Shown in pieces: positions 1-6,570 of a stretch of DNA of 64,000 nt. Each line of letters starts with the position of its first letter. The stretch's first letter is position 1. The translations under genes were made by a program, and so were the position numbers. Under the pieces are notes generated by a model. That model was not told the DNA's origin. It saw only the letters and a program-made list of their open reading frames with translations, and made no database searches. Origin of the DNA: Rhabdaerophilum calidifontis. GTDB taxonomy: Bacteria > Pseudomonadota > Alphaproteobacteria > Rhizobiales > Beijerinckiaceae. The stretch spans positions 248,001-312,000 of the forward strand of contig NZ_VTRS01000001.1 of NCBI RefSeq assembly GCF_008641065.1. Reading direction: 5' to 3'.

Positions 1-871
1 TCTGCCCCCGTGGCGAGAGCAGGAAATCGAGGAAGCGCCGCGCAAGCGCCGGTTCACCCCCGCGGACTGGGATCATCGCGCCGCGGCTGAGGACGAGGAC
101 GTAATCCTCCGGCAGCACGATGCCGATCGGCGCGCCCTGGCGTTGCGCGGCATAGGCATAGGAGCCGAGGAGATTGTAGGCGAGGTGCAGGCGGCCTTCG
201 GCGAGTTCCTGGATCAGGTCGCCGCTGCAGCAGCGGGTCACGAGGTTCAGGCGGCCGAATCCCTCGATCAGCCGGCCATAGACCAGAGCGTTGCGGGCGT
301 CGAAGGCTGCGAACAGGTAACCGATGCCCGAGCGCGCGATGTCATAGCCGCCGATGCGCCCGGCAAGCCGCACGGGCTGCTCGCGCATCAGCTCGATCAG
401 CGCCAGGCGGGTGCGCGGCACTTCCTCCCGCGCCATCAGCGCGCGATTGTAGACGATCACCGCCGGTTCGAAGGTGAAGCCGAAGATCTCGTCGCGCCAG
501 CGCGTCCAGGCCGGCGCGGCCAGCGTTTCGGCCGAGCGATGCGCGCGCGCGCAGCCTTCGTTCGCCAGCACGACGAGATGGTCGACCGAGGAGGTGATGA
601 CCAGATCGGCGTTCCGCCGCCCGTCGGCGCATTCCTGGCGCACGCGCTCGAACAGCGTGTTGGTCACCATCTCGCGATAACGGATCGTCACATCCGGCTC
701 TTCGCGCTGGAAGGCGAGGATCAGCGGCTGGAACGCCGCGAGATCCGTGGCGGTGTCGAGGGTCAGGACATGCCGTTCGGTTCCCGGCGCCGTGAAGATC
801 GTGACATCCTCGCCCGCCGCGGCGGTCGGGGCGGCGAGCAGGGCCAGCAGCAGGAGCATGCGCCGCATCAT
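1..871 (-). CDS. Periplasmic ABC-type solute-binding protein, partial at left edge
   Basis: The minus-strand frame reads as an exported binding protein: a hydrophobic signal peptide (about residues 1-20, Leu/Ala-rich, ending Thr-Ala-Ala-Ala-Gly), then a type-2 periplasmic-binding-protein fold resembling the Fbp/AfuA iron-binding group (starts EDVTIFTAPGT; later LVITSSVDHLVVLANEGC). About 290 residues are visible; the family is usually 330-350, so the C-terminus lies outside the window. The ATG start overlaps the tctE stop (ATGA), which implies translational coupling. No ABC permease or ATPase gene is visible, so it may serve as a ligand-sensing accessory to the TctE kinase rather than in uptake. 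That role is inference; the family assignment is reasonably firm. Confidence 0.8.
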   Translation of the reverse strand, partial: MMRRMLLLLALLAAPTAAAGEDVTIFTAPGTERHVLTLDTATDLAAFQPLILAFQREEPDVTIRYREMVTNTLFERVRQECADGRRNADLVITSSVDHLVVLANEGCARAHRSAETLAAPAWTRWRDEIFGFTFEPAVIVYNRALMAREEVPRTRLALIELMREQPVRLAGRIGGYDIARSGIGYLFAAFDARNALVYGRLIEGFGRLNLVTRCCSGDLIQELAEGRLHLAYNLLGSYAYAAQRQGAPIGIVLPEDYVLVLSRGAMIPVRGGEPALARRFLDFLLSPRGQ

Positions 872-2283
872 GCCGCGGCCTCCGCAAGACGGAGCGGAAC
901 GGTTCCGGCCTCGGCGAGCGGAAAGGCGAGCAGCACGGCGAAATGCCCGTCGGCACGACGCGCGAAGCCGAGCGTGCCGCCATGGGCGGCCATCACATCG
1001 GCGGCGATGGCGAGGCCGAGGCCGGAGCCGGCCGGCTCGACGCCGAGCCGCGTGAAGGGCTTGACGACTTCCGGCCAGGATTCCGGCGGGATGCCCGGCC
1101 CGTCATCGGCGATCTCGACGAGGGCGCGGCCGGCCTCGGCCCGGATCCGCGCCGCGATCAGCCCCGGCGCGCCGTGACGGACGGCGTTGTGGACGAGATT
1201 GCCGATCACCTCGCGGATCGAGACGGGATCGCCCATCACGACCAGGCTTTCCGTCTCCGCCTCGAAGCCCACCCGGATGTCGCGGTCGAGCGAGAGCGGG
1301 ACGGTTTCCGCCAGCGCGGCGCGGACGAGCGGGACGAGATCGACCGGCGTCAGCGCCACCACCTCGCGGCGATGGATCACCATGGCATGGTTGAGAAGCT
1401 GGCTCGTCAGCCGGCCGAGCTGCTCGGCGCGCTCGCGGATGCGCGCGATCTGGGCGCGGCGGAGATCGGCGCGCGTCTCGGCCGAGAGCAGGTCGATCTG
1501 CGCCAGCAGGGCGGTCAGCGGCGTGCGCATCTGGTGCGCGGCATCGGCGATGAAACGCTCCATGCCGCCGATCCGCGCGGCGAGCCGGCCGAGAAAATGA
1601 TTGATGGAGGCGATCAGCGTGCCGATCTCGCGCGGCGCCGCAATCGCGACGGGACGCAGATCCTTCGGATCACGCGCGGCGATTGCCGATTCGACCTGGC
1701 TCAGCGGGCGCAGCGCGAGGCGCACCGCCACCACCAGCGCGACGAGCGCCAGCAGGCTCATCCCGAGCACCAGCAGCACGGATTTCAGTGTCAGATCGCG
1801 CGCGAGGGCGAGACGCGCGAGCCGCGTCTGTGCCACGCTCACCTCCACCCAGCCGGCAATGCCCGGCCCGGTGACGTAGCGGCCGAGGGTGACGATGCGC
1901 ACGGGAAAGCCGCGATAGCGGGCATCGGCCATCACCGGCATCCGCCCCAGCGGCGTGCCGTCGAGCGCGGAGACGAGGTCCTCCTGACCGGTGAGATGCG
2001 TGCCATGCGGATCGGTGACGCGATAGAAGATCCGGTCGTCGGGGGCGAGAGCCAGCGTCTCGAAGGCGGAATTCGGCGGATCGACCGTCACCGCCCCCGG
2101 CTCGGTGGCGATGCTCTCGGCGATCTGGAGCGCGGCGCCGACAAGCAGGCGGTCATAGGCTTCGTCCGCCGCGATCCGGGCATAGATCCAGGCCGCCGAG
2201 CCGAGCCCGGCCGCCGCCAGCCCGAACACAAGCGTGATGACCAGCACGAGCCGCCGGAACAGCGAGGGGCCGGCGCCGGTCAC
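868..2283 (-). CDS. tctE: Sensor histidine kinase, TctE type
   Basis: Membrane sensor kinase of 471 residues, partner of the response regulator just upstream. Two membrane segments (about 11-34 and 168-190) flank a periplasmic 2CSK_N-like domain. A HAMP-like linker follows, then the H-box ADAAHQMRTPLTAL with phospho-acceptor His near 250, the N-box GNLVHNAVRHG (about 361-371), DDGPGIP (393-399) and GSGLGLA (419-425) of the ATPase domain. I chose the GTG start that overlaps the tctD stop (GTGA); this puts the first membrane segment at the usual distance from the N-terminus, whereas upstream extension gives a basic, non-homologous-looking stretch. Expected to sense tricarboxylates or a related ligand; the ligand itself is not determined by the sequence. 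Confidence 0.9.
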   Translation of the reverse strand: MTGAGPSLFRRLVLVITLVFGLAAAGLGSAAWIYARIAADEAYDRLLVGAALQIAESIATEPGAVTVDPPNSAFETLALAPDDRIFYRVTDPHGTHLTGQEDLVSALDGTPLGRMPVMADARYRGFPVRIVTLGRYVTGPGIAGWVEVSVAQTRLARLALARDLTLKSVLLVLGMSLLALVALVVAVRLALRPLSQVESAIAARDPKDLRPVAIAAPREIGTLIASINHFLGRLAARIGGMERFIADAAHQMRTPLTALLAQIDLLSAETRADLRRAQIARIRERAEQLGRLTSQLLNHAMVIHRREVVALTPVDLVPLVRAALAETVPLSLDRDIRVGFEAETESLVVMGDPVSIREVIGNLVHNAVRHGAPGLIAARIRAEAGRALVEIADDGPGIPPESWPEVVKPFTRLGVEPAGSGLGLAIAADVMAAHGGTLGFARRADGHFAVLLAFPLAEAGTVPLRLAEAAA

Positions 2284-2945
2284 AATGCCACCAACTGATA
2301 GCCGAGCCCGCGCAGGGTGCGGATCTCGGCGCGCGCGCCGGTGATCTTGCGCCTGAGCCGGCCGATATATTGCTCGACGGCGTTCTCGCTCGGTTCGTCG
2401 TCGAGGCCGAAGAGCTGTTCGATCAGTTCGTCCTTGCCGAAGACGCGGCCGGGCCGCGCGGCGAGGATCTCGAGCAGGGTCAGTTCCCGCCTGGTCAGGT
2501 CGAGCGGGCGTCCGTCGAGGGTCGCACTGCGGCTGGCCTGATCGAGCACCAGCCCGCCGCATTCGAGCCGGCTGGTGGCCGAGCCCAGCCGCCGGCGCAG
2601 CAGCGCCCGGACACGGGCTTCGAGTTCGCGGAAATCGAACGGCTTGACGAGATAATCATCGGCGCCGAGGTCGAGCGCGGAGACGCGGTCCTCGATCTGG
2701 CTGCGCGCCGTCAGCACCAGGACCGGGGTCGTGACCCCGCGCCGGCGCAACGCCTTGAGCAGGCTGAACCCGTCGAGCCGCGGCAGCATCACGTCGAGCA
2801 CGATCAACCCGTATTCCTGCGCGCGGGCCAGCGCCTCGGCCTCCTCACCGTCGCGCGCCCAGTCGATCGCGTGGCCGAGCCGTTCGAGTGCGGCGACGAT
2901 CGCCTCGCCGACATCGGCGACATCCTCGACGACGAGCAGGCGCAT
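2280..2945 (-). CDS. tctD: OmpR-family response regulator, TctD type
   Basis: Two-domain regulator of 221 residues. The receiver domain (about 1-115) shows the acidic pair E8-D9, the phospho-acceptor Asp51 in IVLDVMLP, Thr79 and Lys101 in YLVKPFDF. The winged-helix OmpR/PhoB domain (about 130-221) ends in RTLRGLGYQL, the typical wing. The ATG has a strong purine-rich ribosome site (GGGGAAGAAAGG) about 5 bases upstream, so longer upstream readings are not needed. It is the first gene of a tctD-tctE-binding-protein operon and is divergent from tctCBA, the expected target. A phased direct repeat in the intergenic region is a candidate binding site. Confidence 0.92.
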   Translation of the reverse strand: MRLLVVEDVADVGEAIVAALERLGHAIDWARDGEEAEALARAQEYGLIVLDVMLPRLDGFSLLKALRRRGVTTPVLVLTARSQIEDRVSALDLGADDYLVKPFDFRELEARVRALLRRRLGSATSRLECGGLVLDQASRSATLDGRPLDLTRRELTLLEILAARPGRVFGKDELIEQLFGLDDEPSENAVEQYIGRLRRKITGARAEIRTLRGLGYQLVAL

Positions 2946-2990
2946 GGCCGCCTTTCTTCCCCTCGTTCTCTGCGCCGAGAAGGCGCGAGT

Positions 2991-3008
2991 CAGGTTGACG
3001 ACAGGTTG
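2991..3008. promoter_or_regulatory. Candidate TctD operator (11-bp-phased direct repeat)
   Basis: CAGGTTG occurs at 2991-2997 and again at 3002-3008, exactly 11 bases apart, between the divergent tctD and tctC genes. OmpR-family regulators usually bind tandem direct repeats spaced by one helical turn, so this is the best operator candidate in the 181-base gap. A short hairpin (GCGCC-GAGAA-GGCGC, 2972-2986) lies on the tctD side. I could not place a convincing -35/-10 pair for either gene. Confidence 0.45.
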
Positions 3009-3126
3009 GGAGCGTATCGGGGAGGGATCACCCCGCCAAGTGGGTGAGTGAAACAATGTTCGAGGGGGAAGCGTCGCCGGCCGGGCCGGAACCGCCTGCC
3101 TCGCTCGCAACCGAAGTGAGGAAAAG

Positions 3127-4113
3127 ATGATCCGCTCCAGGATTTCTGCGACCCTGTCCTCCGCAATGCTGTCGCTCGCCGCTGCCGCCCTCGCGGCCGG
3201 GACCGCGGCGGCGCAGCCCGCGAAGACCGAGTGCCTCGCCGGCGCCAAGCCCGGCGGCGGCTTCGATCTCACCTGCCGTCTCGCCGGCGCGGCGCTGCAC
3301 GCCACCAAGCTGATCAAGGACCCGATGGCGGTTTCCTACATGGAGGGCGGCGTCGGGGCCGTGGCCTACAACCATGTCGTCGGCACGCGGCCCGGCGATT
3401 CCGGCCTCGTCGTCGCGGCCTCGAGCGGCTCGGCCCTGCTGATCGCGCAGGGCAAGTTCGGCAAGCATGACGAGAACGCGGTGCGCTGGGTCGGTGCGCT
3501 TGGCGCGGATTTCGGCGTCATCGCGGTGGCACCCGACAGCCCGATCAAGACGCTCAAGGATCTTGTCGCGGCCTATGGCAAGGATCCGGGCGCCTTCCCG
3601 ATCGGCGGTGGCGGTGCGGTCGGCAGCCAGGATTGGATGAAGATGGCGCTGCTCGCCAAGGAGGCGAAGGCCGATCCCAAGAAGATGCGCTATGCCGCGC
3701 TCGAAGGCGGCGGCGCGGTGACCACGGCGCTCCAGGGCGGCCATATCAAGATCGCCGCCGGTGATGCCTCGGAGATGATCGCGCTGCACGAGCAGGGCAA
3801 GCTGCGCATCCTCGCCGTGATGTCCGAACGCCGCCTGCCCGGCCGGTTCAAGGACATCCCGACCACCTTCGAGCAGGGCTACACGATCGACTGGCCGATC
3901 TGGCGCGGGCTCTATGTCGGCCCCAAGGTCTCCGACGCCGATTACAATTGGTGGGTCGATACGCTGAAGAAGCTCAAGGATTCGCCGGAATTCATCAAGG
4001 AGCGCGAGGCACGCGGGCTTTTCGCCTTCGATTCGATCGGCGCGGATTTCGAAAAGCGCGTCAAGACCGATGTCGCCCGCTTCAAGCAACTGGCCAAGGA
4101 GGCCGGCCTCTAA
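3127..4113 (+). CDS. tctC: Tripartite tricarboxylate transporter substrate-binding protein
   Basis: Periplasmic receptor of a TTT system, 328 residues, the usual length of the TctC (Bug) family. A cleavable signal peptide covers about residues 1-29 (Ala-rich core ending ALAAGTAAAQP). The mature part keeps the family pattern: an early Gly-rich loop (AKPGGGFDLTCRLAG), a central GGGGAVGSQDW loop, and a C-terminal region in which the domain closes over a dicarboxyl group. The ATG is preceded by GAGGAAAAG. It would deliver a carboxylated ligand to TctAB; the exact substrate cannot be read from sequence. The strong start and a hairpin just downstream suggest it is made in excess over the membrane subunits. 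Confidence 0.88.
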   Translation: MIRSRISATLSSAMLSLAAAALAAGTAAAQPAKTECLAGAKPGGGFDLTCRLAGAALHATKLIKDPMAVSYMEGGVGAVAYNHVVGTRPGDSGLVVAASSGSALLIAQGKFGKHDENAVRWVGALGADFGVIAVAPDSPIKTLKDLVAAYGKDPGAFPIGGGGAVGSQDWMKMALLAKEAKADPKKMRYAALEGGGAVTTALQGGHIKIAAGDASEMIALHEQGKLRILAVMSERRLPGRFKDIPTTFEQGYTIDWPIWRGLYVGPKVSDADYNWWVDTLKKLKDSPEFIKEREARGLFAFDSIGADFEKRVKTDVARFKQLAKEAGL

Positions 4114-4146
4114 AAGGTCCGGTTCCGGAGGGGCTTGCCGCCCCGA

Positions 4147-4171
4147 CCCCGCGCGCCGGCGGCGCGCGGGG
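4147..4171 (+). terminator. Intra-operon hairpin between tctC and tctB
   Basis: A perfect 11-bp stem (CCCCGCGCGCC / GGCGCGCGGGG) with a 3-base loop sits 34 bases after the tctC stop, followed by CCGTTCTT. The T tract is weak, so it looks like an attenuator or RNA 3-prime-end stabiliser that lets tctC exceed tctBA, rather than a full stop. Confidence 0.6.
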
Positions 4172-4221
4172 CCGTTCTTCAGGCGCCGCCGCTCCGGCGC
4201 CCCGTCCCGATGAGGGTTTCC

Positions 4222-4680
4222 ATGACCGACACTTCCCGCAATGCGCGCCTTTCCGGGCGCATCGCCGCGCTGGCGCTGCTCGCCTTCGCGCTCGTCTATG
4301 GCCTGTTCGGCGCGCGCATCGAATACGCCTTCGCCTCCGATCCGATCGGGCCGCGCGGCTTCCCGGTGGCGCTGGCGCTGGTTTTGGCGCTGCTCGCGCT
4401 CTGGTATCTCGCGAGGCCCGGCGAGGCAGAGGAATGGCCGGGCCGCGCGGGGCTTGGCGCCGCACTCGCCTTTCTCGGCACAAGCGTCGCCTGCCTGCTC
4501 GTCTTCGACCATGCCGGCTTCGTGCCGAGCATGGCGGTGCTGATGGCGGTGATCGCCCGGCTGTTCGGTGCGGGGTGGATCACGGCGATCCTGGGCGGGA
4601 TCGGGCAGGCGCTGCTCTGGTGGCTGCTGTTCGGGCCGCTGCTCGGCGGCAATCTTCCCAAGGGGCTGCTCGGCTTCTGA
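4222..4680 (+). CDS. tctB: Tripartite tricarboxylate transporter small membrane subunit
   Basis: Small, poorly conserved membrane subunit of the TctABC importer, 152 residues with four hydrophobic segments (about 12-30, 40-58, 73-92, 103-140), the layout expected for TctB. The chosen ATG (protein begins MTDTSRN) has GAGGG 6-8 bases upstream; the in-frame ATG 12 bases earlier would overlap that ribosome site. Position between tctC and tctA supports the call more strongly than residue conservation, which is low in this family. Confidence 0.85.
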   Translation: MTDTSRNARLSGRIAALALLAFALVYGLFGARIEYAFASDPIGPRGFPVALALVLALLALWYLARPGEAEEWPGRAGLGAALAFLGTSVACLLVFDHAGFVPSMAVLMAVIARLFGAGWITAILGGIGQALLWWLLFGPLLGGNLPKGLLGF

Positions 4681-4728
4681 GGCCTAGCGCGGCACGGTCG
4701 ACAAGAACGAGAAGAGGGGAGTTTCCGC

Positions 4729-6231
4729 GTGTCCTTCGATTTCCTCTGGCAGGGTTTCGGCGTCGCCCTCCTGCCGCAGAACCTGCTGATCGGCCTGATC
4801 GGCTGCTTCCTCGGCACGATGATCGGCGCCCTGCCGGCGATCGGCCCGATCAACGGCATCGCGCTGCTTTTGCCGATCGCCTATACGGCCGGGCTGCCGC
4901 CGGAATCGACGCTGATCCTGCTCGCCGGCGTCTATTACGGCGCCGAATATGGCGGGCGGATCTCCTCGATCCTGCTCAACGTGCCCGGCGATGCCGGGGC
5001 GGTGATGACCGCGCTCGACGGCTACCCCATGGCGCGCCGGGGCGAGGCGACCAAGGCGCTTGCGATCTCGGGCATCTCCTCCTTCATCGGCGGCATCCTT
5101 GCGGTGGTGGGGATGACCTTTCTCGCGGTGCCGCTGTCCTGGCTCGCGATCAAGTTCGGCCCGGCCGAATATTTCGTGCTGATGGTCTTCGCCTTCGCGA
5201 CGCTCGGCTCGATGGTCGGGCACGAGCCGGCAAAGACGCTGATCGGCTGCGTGCTCGGCCTGATGCTGACGACGATCGGCCTCGACGCGACCTCGGGCGC
5301 CTATCGTTTCACCTTCGAGCAGGCCGAACTGCATGACGGGATCGAGTTCATCATCCTGGTGATCGGCCTGTTCTCGATCTCGGAAGTGCTGCTGATGCTC
5401 GAACATCAGCTCAAGGGCACGCTGCGGCCGCTCGCCGTTTCCGGCGCCTATCCGAGCTGGGCGGATATCCGCTTCATCTGGTGGCCCTCCGTCCGCGCCA
5501 CGGTGATCGGCTTCGTGATCGGCGTGCTGCCGGGCACGGGTGCCTCGGTCGCGAGCGCGGTGTCCTACACCACGGAGAAGCGCCTCAACGACAAGGAGGG
5601 CACGTTCGGCACCGGCGACATGCGCGGCCTCGCGGCGCCCGAGGCCGCGAACAACGCCGCCGCCACCGGCGCCTTCGTGCCGATGCTGACCCTGGGCGTT
5701 CCGGGCTCCGGCACGACGGCAGTGATGCTCGGCGCGCTGATGCTCTACAACATCCAGCCGGGGCCGCAGCTCTTCGTCGAGCAGCCGAAGCTCGTCGGCG
5801 GGCTGATCGCCTCGATGTATGTCGGCAATCTGCTGCTGCTGGTGATGAACCTGCCGCTGGTGCAGCTCTTCGCCCGCGTGCTGCTGATGCCGAACTGGAT
5901 TCTCATCCCCGGCATCACGGCCTTGTCGATCCTCGGGGTCTATTCGGCCTATGCCAGCGTGATGAGCGTCCTGATCATGTTCGGGATCGGTGTCGCGGGC
6001 TATCTGCTGCGCAAGCTCGGCTTCGACATGGCGCCGATCATCCTCGGTTTCGTGCTCGGGCGCGTCATGGAGGTCAATCTCCGCAACGCGCTCGCGCTCT
6101 CGGGCGGAGATCCCGGCATCCTCTTCGCGAGCCCGCTCGCGATCATCCTCTGGATCATGGCCGGCGCGATCGTCATCCTGCCCTGGTGGCTGCGGCGGCG
6201 GGCACGGCCAACCGCCGTTCCGGCGGCGTGA
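4729..6231 (+). CDS. tctA: Tripartite tricarboxylate transporter large membrane subunit
   Basis: Main permease subunit of the TTT system, 500 residues with about 12 hydrophobic segments. Family hallmarks are clear: the N-terminal ALPAIGPINGIALLLPIAY loop, YYGAEYGGRISSILLNVPG, and the repeated counterpart in the second half PEAANNAAATGAFVPMLTLG followed by GVPGSGTTAVMLGAL. The start is GTG with AGGGGAG about 7 bases upstream. Imports a tricarboxylate or similar organic acid with TctB and the TctC receptor using the ion gradient. A strong palindromic terminator follows, so the operon ends here. Confidence 0.93.
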   Translation: MSFDFLWQGFGVALLPQNLLIGLIGCFLGTMIGALPAIGPINGIALLLPIAYTAGLPPESTLILLAGVYYGAEYGGRISSILLNVPGDAGAVMTALDGYPMARRGEATKALAISGISSFIGGILAVVGMTFLAVPLSWLAIKFGPAEYFVLMVFAFATLGSMVGHEPAKTLIGCVLGLMLTTIGLDATSGAYRFTFEQAELHDGIEFIILVIGLFSISEVLLMLEHQLKGTLRPLAVSGAYPSWADIRFIWWPSVRATVIGFVIGVLPGTGASVASAVSYTTEKRLNDKEGTFGTGDMRGLAAPEAANNAAATGAFVPMLTLGVPGSGTTAVMLGALMLYNIQPGPQLFVEQPKLVGGLIASMYVGNLLLLVMNLPLVQLFARVLLMPNWILIPGITALSILGVYSAYASVMSVLIMFGIGVAGYLLRKLGFDMAPIILGFVLGRVMEVNLRNALALSGGDPGILFASPLAIILWIMAGAIVILPWWLRRRARPTAVPAA

Positions 6232-6256
6232 GGCGGCATATCCGGGGTCTCATCCA

Positions 6257-6296
6257 GCGAAGGGCGGCGGTTCCGGCCGGAACCGCCGCCCTTCGC
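6257..6296. terminator. Terminator after tctA
   Basis: Perfect 18-bp inverted repeat (GCGAAGGGCGGCGGTTCC and its complement) around a GGCC loop, 25 bases after the tctA stop. There is no U tract, but the stem is very stable and it marks the end of the transporter operon. Confidence 0.75.
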
Positions 6297-6457
6297 GCAT
6301 GACCCGTGCAGGCTGGACGGATTCCAAGCCATCAGGGCGCCGCGCAAAGCGACGTTCTGCTCAATATTTCATCGAGCCCCTCCCGCGAGATCGACAGCTC
6401 GGCGCCGGGACGGGATGGATCGTCGCCGGATTCGGCGTGATCGACCGCCCCGTCCTG

Positions 6458-6474
6458 TTGGCACGCATCCTGCT
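6458..6474 (+). promoter_or_regulatory. Candidate sigma-54 promoter of nirBD
   Basis: TTGGCACG at 6458-6465 and CTGCT at 6470-6474 match the sigma-54 consensus (TGGCACG N4 TTGCW) with one mismatch. The invariant GG (6460-6461) and GC (6472-6473) are separated by exactly 10 bases, as required. Transcription would start near 6485, about 86 bases before the nirB ATG. This would place nirBD under nitrogen control (NtrC or a similar activator), fitting an assimilatory role. No activator site was identified upstream. Confidence 0.6.
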
Positions 6475-6491
6475 CTGGAAAAGCGCGATCC

Positions 6492-6547
6492 GCCGCAGCC
6501 ATGCGGCTCTTCCGTCATTGGCTCCGCGCGGCAGCATCCCGCCGCGC
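6492..6547 (+). promoter_or_regulatory. Two-hairpin leader of nirB
   Basis: Between the predicted start of transcription and nirB lie two hairpins: GCCGCA-GCCA-TGCGGC (6492-6507) and GCGCGGC-8-GCCGCGC (6526-6547). Tandem hairpins in nas/nir leaders of proteobacteria are the usual target of ANTAR antiterminators such as NasR and NasT. The first can be drawn with a six-base loop starting with A, but its fourth position is C rather than the preferred G, so the ANTAR reading is only a possibility. Confidence 0.35.
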
Positions 6548-6570
6548 CGCCGCATTGGATCAGGGCACCG

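Noticed and set aside
6492-6507. Definite ANTAR target hairpin in the nirB leader
   Set aside because: With a six-base loop the fourth base is C, not the preferred G, so only the general layout fits.
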